NCBI GenBank assembly: GCA_023409975.1
Contig: JAEYQO010000039.1
Coordinates: 1-64,000, forward strand
Reading direction: 5' to 3'
DNA: 64,000 nucleotides
Origin: Bacteroidota bacterium
GTDB lineage: Bacteria; Bacteroidota; Bacteroidia; Chitinophagales; Chitinophagaceae
This document shows, one piece after another, positions 57,910 through 64,000 of the stretch (within the stretch, counting starts at the first letter, position 1; every line of letters starts with the position of its first letter). The notes under the pieces were generated by a model. It had not been told where the DNA came from. It worked only from the letters and a program-made list of their open reading frames with translations, and searched no databases. A program made the position numbers and the translations under genes.

Positions 57910-60120
57910 TTACATCAGTTGTTCGCGCTCCAGTTGCTTGAACACAGCCCGTATTTCACCGTAGGTATATTCATCTCCCAATCTCGCTTTCACAGTCCCA
58001 GCATGAGGGTCCTGTGTTTCTGCAATCACCTTTCGTATAGCCTGTTCTTTTTCAGGTTCTACCAGTTCAGAAAGCGTTACCTCACCCGATACAATAAAAC
58101 TGGCGAGGTGGACTTCTATCGTGCTTCTGACCAGCGCTCTTTCCATGGCTATTTCGTCGATATTCATACCCTTTCTCAGCATTTTAAGGCTGATCGATCT
58201 GGTATCTTCCTTTTTCGCCTTTTTGTCTTCGGTTTCCGGAACCTCTACAGTTGTTCTGGTGTTATTCTGAAACGAATCAAGTAGCTTGCCAGGATTTTTT
58301 CCCTCAATCATACCGTTGATGAGTTCGGGAACTGCCATAATCTTTTCCCTTTTCCTCACCAGCTCTGTGTAGAGCGTGCCTACCTGGCTCTGATATTTCC
58401 TGACTTTTGTTTTCGTCTTACCGGATTCGATATGCAGTTTGCAGGCGGCTATCAATTCTGCCAGCTCTCTTTCAAAATAGCTTGTGGCTTTTCCGATTCT
58501 CTCCCGCAGCAGTTGGTTATCCATTTCTGAGGCTGAAAGAATGGCGCTTAACTGGCTACGGAACTTCTGACTATGTCCTTCGAAGGCGGATAGGGCACGG
58601 ATCTGGCCATCCGACCATTGTACAGCCTCTGCCTGATGCGGTAGCTTTCGTTGCCGGTATAGCTGATGGTTTTCCCTGAAGCTGTTCAGCAATTCAGAGA
58701 AACTAAAACAATCAAACACCAGACTGGCAATGTATTCTTTCTGTGCCTTGATAAGTTCCTGCTGCAGCTCAGATACAGGAGCAGGACTTCCTATAAAGCT
58801 TCCAATCCTGGGATCTGTTGAAATGGCAGCGGGTGTTATCTCAGATGCGAGTACAAGTCCACCCAGCCGGGTTAGCCGGCTCAGTGCTACATATACCTGG
58901 CCGGCAGCAAACGATTCGCCTGCATCAATGATCGCTTTTTCGAAAGTCAGTCCCTGACTTTTATGTATGGTTACCGCCCAGGCAAGACGCAGTGGAAACT
59001 GATGGTAGCTCCCCAGTTCATCTTCTTCTACCTGGTCTTTCTGCTCATTGTACTGGTAACGGATATTCCGCCACACCTCTTTTTCAACCTGCAGCTCTTC
59101 CTGGCTTCCGGGGAACCGGACATAGATCTGCTCCTTTGCTATTTTGCTTACGATCCCAATCTTACCGTTATAATACCGGCGTTGTTCGCCTTTGTCGTTC
59201 CTGATAAACATCACCTGTGCGCCCACTTTGAGCGTCATCGACTTCTCTACAGGCAATGCATGCTCGTTAAAATCCCCGTGAACGGTGCCCTCAAAGGAAT
59301 AGGGCTCACCAGATAGCCGTCTGAGTGCGTCATTGTTGATCTTGTCAGCTTTATAATTGTGAGAGGTGAGCATGATATATCCTTCCTCAGGATCTGGATA
59401 GAAGGAGGGGTCATGATACTTATTCAAAAGTCGAAGTTCTTCTTCGGAAGCAACATTATTCCGGATGCTGTTGAGCAGGTCGATAAACTTGTCATCCTTC
59501 TGGCGATAGACAGTTTCCAGCTCGATCGTAAGAGGTTTTACCTGCCGGATCACCTGAGCGTCGAAAAAGAACATGGTCTGATAGTACTCCCTCAGGTAAT
59601 GCCATTCATCCTCTTTTACCACGGGGGGCAACTGGTACAGGTCGCCGATATAAAGCACCTGAACACCGCCAAAAGGCCTGGAGTAATCTTTCCTTACATG
59701 TCGTAGAATTCCATCCATGGCATCCAGAATATCAGCCCGCAGCATAGAGACCTCATCAACGACAAGGAGTTCCAGTTCCCGCATCAGTTTCTTCTTTTCG
59801 GCATTCATGCGCAATTTGGCCAGCAGTGTGTCCAGATCGAGACCGTTACCTCCGGTGAGTGAGAATCCCTTTCTTCTCACAGGTAGAAAATAACCAAGAG
59901 GGAGCTGAAAAAAAGAATGAACCGTGACACCTCCGGCATTTACGGCAGCAACACCAGTGGGTGCAACAATGACGGTTTTCTTTTTAGCGTTGTTAATTAC
60001 GTTCTTTAAAAAGGTGGTTTTACCAGTTCCGGCTTTACCGGTCAAAAACAGATGGCGCGAGGTTTGTGTAACGAAAGCTGTAGCCAGCTCAAACTGGTGA
60101 TTAGTTGAAGAGGGGTTCAT
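57910..60120 (-). CDS. PIF1-like DNA helicase with C-terminal HTH_40 domain
   Basis: 736 aa from ATG at 60118-60120. Superfamily 1B motifs: Walker A GKAGTGKT (about 28-35), motif Ia VIVAPTGVAAVNAGGVTVHSFF, motif II VVDEVSML, GDLYQLPPV (motif III) and late WAVTIHKSQGLTFEKAIID plus VYVALSRLTRLGGL. The last 90 residues form a helix-turn-helix domain (SLKMLRKGMNIDEIAMERALVRSTIEVHLASF) often attached to bacterial helicases. Unwinds DNA with 5'-3' polarity in homologues. A -7 box lies 62 bp upstream. Confidence 0.93.
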   Translation of the reverse strand: MNPSSTNHQFELATAFVTQTSRHLFLTGKAGTGKTTFLKNVINNAKKKTVIVAPTGVAAVNAGGVTVHSFFQLPLGYFLPVRRKGFSLTGGNGLDLDTLLAKLRMNAEKKKLMRELELLVVDEVSMLRADILDAMDGILRHVRKDYSRPFGGVQVLYIGDLYQLPPVVKEDEWHYLREYYQTMFFFDAQVIRQVKPLTIELETVYRQKDDKFIDLLNSIRNNVASEEELRLLNKYHDPSFYPDPEEGYIMLTSHNYKADKINNDALRRLSGEPYSFEGTVHGDFNEHALPVEKSMTLKVGAQVMFIRNDKGEQRRYYNGKIGIVSKIAKEQIYVRFPGSQEELQVEKEVWRNIRYQYNEQKDQVEEDELGSYHQFPLRLAWAVTIHKSQGLTFEKAIIDAGESFAAGQVYVALSRLTRLGGLVLASEITPAAISTDPRIGSFIGSPAPVSELQQELIKAQKEYIASLVFDCFSFSELLNSFRENHQLYRQRKLPHQAEAVQWSDGQIRALSAFEGHSQKFRSQLSAILSASEMDNQLLRERIGKATSYFERELAELIAACKLHIESGKTKTKVRKYQSQVGTLYTELVRKREKIMAVPELINGMIEGKNPGKLLDSFQNNTRTTVEVPETEDKKAKKEDTRSISLKMLRKGMNIDEIAMERALVRSTIEVHLASFIVSGEVTLSELVEPEKEQAIRKVIAETQDPHAGTVKARLGDEYTYGEIRAVFKQLEREQLM

Positions 60121-60182
60121 AGTGAAAAAAATCAAGAAAAATTAAAGCTAATAAACAATGGTAAGATAGCAGTGCGCATACT

Positions 60183-60190
60183 CAAAATTA
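60183..60190 (-). promoter_or_regulatory. -7 box of helicase gene
   Basis: Minus-strand TAATTTTG; leader about 55 nt. Confidence 0.45.
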
Positions 60191-60226
60191 CAACGCTTCC
60201 TTTAACTTAGACTAAAACTACTGTGC

Positions 60227-62701
60227 ATGCGTCTCTTCGGAGTGCTGATCACGGCGCTCATTACAATCATCCTGATTCTGTTGCTTGACCGGCCGTCAGG
60301 GTCACTCCCGGCCCTTGGCCGATTGCTGAATCCTTATACGGGATGGGCAGCAGGTTTACAGGCGGAAGAAGACCAGGAACGGGAGCTGAAAGGATTGAAG
60401 GATCCCGTAAGGGTATGGCTGGATGACAGAATGGTGCCCCATATCCTGGCTGGTAATAATCACGATCTATATTTCGTTCAGGGCTATATACATGCCTGGT
60501 TCCGTCTATGGCAAATGGAGTTCCAGACACATGCTGCCGCGGGGCGACTCGGAGAGCTCGTGGGGGAAAAAACCGGTGCCGATCCGAAAACTGGTGAAAA
60601 TATTAATCTGATCCTGCAGTTCGACAGAGGTCAGCGCCGCAAAGGCATGGTGTTCGGAGCAGAACGCTCCCTTCAGGCTATCGAATCCGACCCACGATCC
60701 AAAGAAGTCGTAGACGCTTACACTAAAGGTGTTAACGCCTATATCAACAACCTTGAAGTGGCTGATCTGCCGCTCGAGTATAAACTCATGGGGTACAAAC
60801 CCGAGCCCTGGACCAATCTAAAAACAGCACTGTTGCTGATGTATATGGCGGATGATCTCACAGGTTACACTGAGGATATTCCCCTGACGCTTTTAAGAGA
60901 CCATCTTCCCAAAGAAGTATTTGAACGATTGTACTCCGACAGAATAGCTGGGGAGCAGCCGGTAATACCCCCAGGTACCAGCTTTGATAATATCAGTATG
61001 CCCAATCTTCCGCAGCCAGAGGGAGATTCTCTCTGGAGCCGGTTCCCTGATTTTTCAGGAATGTCTTTCGAACGCTCCACCGGCACTGGCAGTAACAACT
61101 GGGCCATCAGTGGGGCCCATACATCCTCCGGGGCCCCCATCCTTTGTAACGATCCTCATTTGGGATTAAACCTGCCTGCGCTCTGGTTTGAGATGCAGCT
61201 GCAGGCGCCCGAAGTCAATGTTTACGGTGTTTCTCTTCCTGGCGCCCCGGGAATCATCATCGGCTTCAATGATAGCATTGCATGGGGACTCACCAATAAC
61301 TATCGCGATGTCAAAGATTACTACGAGATCGAGGTCATCGACCGCGATTTCTACAACTTCGATGGCAAACCGAAGCAGTTTTCCCGGAAGGTGGAAGAGA
61401 TCAGGATCAAAGGGCGCGAAACTTTTTACGACACGGTTATCTATACCCTTCATGGTCCGGTTATGTACGATGCTTCCTTTCCGGCCTGGCCCGGACTCAG
61501 GAATTTGTTCGCGGTTACCTGGATGGCACACCGGTCGTCAAATGAATTGCTTTCCATCCATCTTCTCAACAGGTCCCACAATTATATCGGCTTTACAGAA
61601 GCGATCAACCATTTTCAGTGTCCTGCTCAAAACATTGTTTACGCAGACCGGGCTGGAAATATTGCTATGTGGGGACAAGGGCAGTTCGTTAATAAATGGA
61701 GGGATCAGGGCCGGTTTATTATGAAGGGCAACACCAGCAGCACACTCTGGGGGCCGGATATTCCCATGACCGAAAATCCTCATGCACTGAATCCGGAACA
61801 AGGCTACCTCTCCTCCGCAAACCAGGTGACAACGGATACCAGTTATCCTTATTGGTACAATGGCTATTTTTCCAACTTCAGAGCCTGGGCCATCAATGGC
61901 TATCTCGATTATTTGCCACGAAGTGGATACAAGGCCACGCTCAATGAGTCCGATCAACCTTATACACTGCCCATGGCGGCACTTCAGAATAATAACTACT
62001 CTATTCTGGCTCAAAAACTCCTCCCGTTGATCAATTCAGGAATGCCTGAAAAAGAGCGTCGCCTTTTGGCAGACTGGACGGCTGAATACGAGGCGGATAG
62101 CAAGGCTGCAGCCGTGTTTCACCTGGTCTGGGTTCATCTGTATCAAAATATCTGGATGGATGAACTGGAACAGCTCCCTGTTCGCCTGTATCCGAATGAA
62201 GCTGTTACCATGCAGTTGCTGTTAAATGACAGTGTCTCCGTATTCTACGACGACCTCCGAACACCAGGGAAGGAGGGACTGAAGGAGTTAGTAGAGCTTA
62301 GCGTGCGACAGGCGCTGGACAGTCTTCAAAAGATAAGTGGGAGCAGCAACATTCCGGAATGGCAGCGAGTTAAAAATACCACCATCCGACATCTCAGCCG
62401 TTTGCCTGCTTTTAGTATTGAGGGCATCAATAATGGCGGATGGTCACATACTATCAATGCGACCACGCGGGATAAGGGTCCTTCCTGGCGGATGATCGTT
62501 GAGTTGGGAAAGGATTCCATCAGAGCCTTTGGTATTTATCCCGGCGGGCAGTCGGGGCGGCCGGGACACAAACATTATAGTGATTTTGTTGACGACTGGT
62601 CACAAGGCACCTATTACCGTCTCCTGTTTCTTCCCAGGGATCTAAAGCAGGCACCCGAAAATATCAGTGTTATATGGAATTTGAAACCTGAATCTCAATG
62701 A
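60227..62701 (+). CDS. penicillin acylase family Ntn-hydrolase
   Basis: 824 aa. N-terminal membrane/signal helix (about 5-22). The alpha part ends near the autocleavage site GTG-S289-NNW; Ser289 becomes the N-terminal nucleophile. GAPILCNDPHLGLNLPALWFEMQL and GIIIGFNDSIAWGLTN are conserved beta-chain motifs. Such enzymes cut amides: penicillins, acyl-homoserine lactones or other N-acyl compounds. Substrate cannot be assigned. Its TGA overlaps the ATG of the next gene (ATGA). Confidence 0.94.
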   Translation: MRLFGVLITALITIILILLLDRPSGSLPALGRLLNPYTGWAAGLQAEEDQERELKGLKDPVRVWLDDRMVPHILAGNNHDLYFVQGYIHAWFRLWQMEFQTHAAAGRLGELVGEKTGADPKTGENINLILQFDRGQRRKGMVFGAERSLQAIESDPRSKEVVDAYTKGVNAYINNLEVADLPLEYKLMGYKPEPWTNLKTALLLMYMADDLTGYTEDIPLTLLRDHLPKEVFERLYSDRIAGEQPVIPPGTSFDNISMPNLPQPEGDSLWSRFPDFSGMSFERSTGTGSNNWAISGAHTSSGAPILCNDPHLGLNLPALWFEMQLQAPEVNVYGVSLPGAPGIIIGFNDSIAWGLTNNYRDVKDYYEIEVIDRDFYNFDGKPKQFSRKVEEIRIKGRETFYDTVIYTLHGPVMYDASFPAWPGLRNLFAVTWMAHRSSNELLSIHLLNRSHNYIGFTEAINHFQCPAQNIVYADRAGNIAMWGQGQFVNKWRDQGRFIMKGNTSSTLWGPDIPMTENPHALNPEQGYLSSANQVTTDTSYPYWYNGYFSNFRAWAINGYLDYLPRSGYKATLNESDQPYTLPMAALQNNNYSILAQKLLPLINSGMPEKERRLLADWTAEYEADSKAAAVFHLVWVHLYQNIWMDELEQLPVRLYPNEAVTMQLLLNDSVSVFYDDLRTPGKEGLKELVELSVRQALDSLQKISGSSNIPEWQRVKNTTIRHLSRLPAFSIEGINNGGWSHTINATTRDKGPSWRMIVELGKDSIRAFGIYPGGQSGRPGHKHYSDFVDDWSQGTYYRLLFLPRDLKQAPENISVIWNLKPESQ

Positions 62702-63066
62702 GAACGATCGCAGTTGTAATTGTTATTTTGTTGTTCACCATCGCTGCAGGATACTTTCTCCCCTGGTGGGGATTGGCTTTAGTAGCGTTTGCCTGCACTC
62801 TTGCCGGAAGATTACATCCCGGACCAGGATTCATAGCAGGCTTTCTGGGTGTATTTCTTGCCTGGCTCCTAGGTGGTCTGCTGAAAGATTTTCAGCAGGG
62901 TGGTCAGTTATCTCTGCGAATGGCACAGCTTTTCAAGCTGAATAATGGCTATCTTTTTCTTATAGTTGCCGCAGTTATTGGCGGAGTGGCAGGTGGGCTA
63001 TCGGGGCTAACGGGAGCACTGTTCGGTAATTATCTCATGGGAAGAAGAACACGAAATGAAACCTGA
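62698..63066 (+). CDS. small membrane protein, unknown
   Basis: 122 aa with four hydrophobic segments and Gly-rich ends. A LHPGPGFIAGFLGVFLAWLLGG stretch recurs in unnamed Bacteroidota membrane proteins, but I do not recognise a named family. Four-base overlaps on both sides (acylase upstream, CDF transporter downstream, ATGA-type) tie it to both genes. Confidence 0.75.
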   Translation: MRTIAVVIVILLFTIAAGYFLPWWGLALVAFACTLAGRLHPGPGFIAGFLGVFLAWLLGGLLKDFQQGGQLSLRMAQLFKLNNGYLFLIVAAVIGGVAGGLSGLTGALFGNYLMGRRTRNET

Positions 63067-64000
63067 TGCCGGTACGAATACAGCGTCTGATCACTTTTCT
63101 GTCAGTAGGATTATTCATCCTGAAGATCATCGCATGGTATCTTACCAATTCTGTAGCCATTCTCACCGATGCACTTGAGAGCACGGTGAACATCATTACT
63201 GCTTTTCTGGGATTGTTTAGTGTCCGTCTGGCAGCAAAACCCAGAGACAGAAACCACCCTTTCGGTCATGGAAAGATCGAATTCATATCTGCAGCCATTG
63301 AAGGGGCACTCATTATCATAGCGGGTCTGATGATCATCTATGAAGCAATTGATCAGCTTATTGACCCAGCTTCGATAAGGGCGCTAAACCTGGGACTTGC
63401 CATCACCGCCTTTGCCGGGATCATCAGTTTTGTAGCCAGTTCGTATGCTATCAGGGAAGGCCGCAAACACCGGTCCGCTACCGTCGAAGCTGCGGGCCGG
63501 CATCTGCGAACGGATGCAGTATCCTCATTTGCAATTCTTGCGGGACTTTTGCTCCTGCTCCTTACAGGGTGGCAATGGCTTGATAGCGCTGTGGCCATCG
63601 TCTTTGCGGTTTATATCATTCTCACGGGGTACAGGGTTGTCCGGCGATCCCTGGCTGGCATCATGGACGAGACGGATGAAACCCGGATCGCCGGGGTTAT
63701 TTCGTTTTTACAGGCCCATCGGCGTCCGCAATGGATCGACCTGCACAACCTCCGGGTCATACAGTTTGGAGAGGTCATGCATATGGATGCTCATGTTACC
63801 CTTCCCTGGTATTATCTGGTGGCAGATGCAGAAAAGGAAATCCATGCGCTGGAGGATCTGATCAGGGAACGCTACGGGGGCAAGGTGGAGGTCTTCCTTC
63901 ATATCGACGCCTGTGCCCCCTATTCCTGCAAGCTGTGTGCTTTGAATGACTGCCCTGTCAGACGGGACGTCTTTAGGGAACAACTAGTCTGGGACCTCGA
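63066..64000 (+). CDS. cation diffusion facilitator (CDF) metal transporter, cut by window end
   Basis: ATG 63066 overlaps the stop of the preceding gene; 311 codons are present and no stop is reached, so it is partial. Six membrane helices (about 8-205) and a C-terminal ferredoxin-like cytoplasmic domain follow the CDF pattern (NHPFGHGKIEF is the signature between TM2 and TM3). TM5 has H-x3-D (GRHLRTDAVSS). In TM2 the usual D-x3-D is replaced by E-x3-N (LESTVN). The C-terminal domain ends in four cysteines (CAPYSCKLCALNDC). Exports divalent metals, probably zinc. Confidence 0.92.
   Translation, partial: MPVRIQRLITFLSVGLFILKIIAWYLTNSVAILTDALESTVNIITAFLGLFSVRLAAKPRDRNHPFGHGKIEFISAAIEGALIIIAGLMIIYEAIDQLIDPASIRALNLGLAITAFAGIISFVASSYAIREGRKHRSATVEAAGRHLRTDAVSSFAILAGLLLLLLTGWQWLDSAVAIVFAVYIILTGYRVVRRSLAGIMDETDETRIAGVISFLQAHRRPQWIDLHNLRVIQFGEVMHMDAHVTLPWYYLVADAEKEIHALEDLIRERYGGKVEVFLHIDACAPYSCKLCALNDCPVRRDVFREQLVWDL

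Noticed and set aside
1..64000. Search for defence islands, prophage, secretion clusters or antibiotic gene clusters
   Set aside because: No integrase, phage structural, restriction, toxin-antitoxin or modular synthase genes are readable; helicase and ligase genes stand in ordinary contexts.

Overview
The window is a 64 kb piece of a Bacteroidota chromosome, most likely family Chitinophagaceae or a close relative. Support for this: a short primary sigma factor lacking region 1.1; many promoters with the Bacteroidota -7 box TAnnTTTG and little Shine-Dalgarno signal; a secreted protein with a Por-secretion (T9SS) C-terminal tail; PorT-like outer-membrane barrels; a secreted bleomycin-hydrolase-like peptidase; and a CcmC plus CcmD plus Glu dehydrogenase block. 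Most of it is ordinary core chromosome. I see no intact prophage, no CRISPR array and no recognisable defence island.

Layout. 0-5 kb: a cut gene tail, a secreted TonB-domain protein, a solitary DUF58 protein, then the yceD-rpmF-plsX operon (ribosome and lipid start). 5-9.5 kb: RNase P RNA, iscX-fdx, a secreted esterase and a rhomboid protease. 8.7-12.4 kb (minus): a tight five-gene operon FAH hydrolase, bestrophin channel, ung, plsC, DUF2520. 12.5-16 kb: thioesterase, tRNA-Met(CAT) with a decayed tRNA-like copy, and three tandem outer-membrane barrel paralogues with the remnant of a fourth. 16-21 kb: secreted C1 peptidase, Bax-inhibitor protein, pruA, cysteine desulfurase. 21.3-25.6 kb: translationally coupled lptF-like, PAP2 phosphatase and ArnT-like glycosyltransferase genes (lipid A/LPS), then an AAC(3)-I-like acetyltransferase.

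25.5-28 kb is the most unusual non-core stretch. It holds a candidate structured small RNA, a thioesterase-TrmH pair, clpS, and about 1 kb of non-coding DNA. That 1 kb carries the N-terminal remnant of an IS4-type (DUF4372-like) transposase, a perfect 11-bp inverted repeat over its start codon, a pair of 37-bp direct repeats, and a repeat block with a diverged second copy near 54.1 kb. 28-38 kb: PAS-LuxR regulator, a probable DNA-damage operon (Y-family polymerase and SPL-like radical SAM protein), DUF523, MiaE-like hydroxylase, a 34-aa membrane peptide coupled to a sodium:solute symporter, an alpha/beta hydrolase, and a LigD with ligase and polymerase domains but no phosphoesterase domain, followed by a membrane-anchored Nudix protein.

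38-46 kb: purK-purE, a DUF4397 lipoprotein, a second TrmH-type methyltransferase, the primary sigma factor, two START/SRPBCC proteins, a T9SS-exported cytochrome c/copper-monooxygenase-like protein and a PAP2 phosphatase. 46-53 kb (minus): double M16 peptidase, AI-2E family transporter, AIM24 protein, recA, and rpsL-rpsG without fusA behind them. 53-64 kb: GNAT, ccmC-ccmD-gdh, an unknown secreted protein, a PIF1-like helicase, penicillin acylase, a small membrane protein and a CDF metal transporter cut by the window end.

Assignments rest on reading the translations and DNA only. No database search, folding program or covariance model was run.
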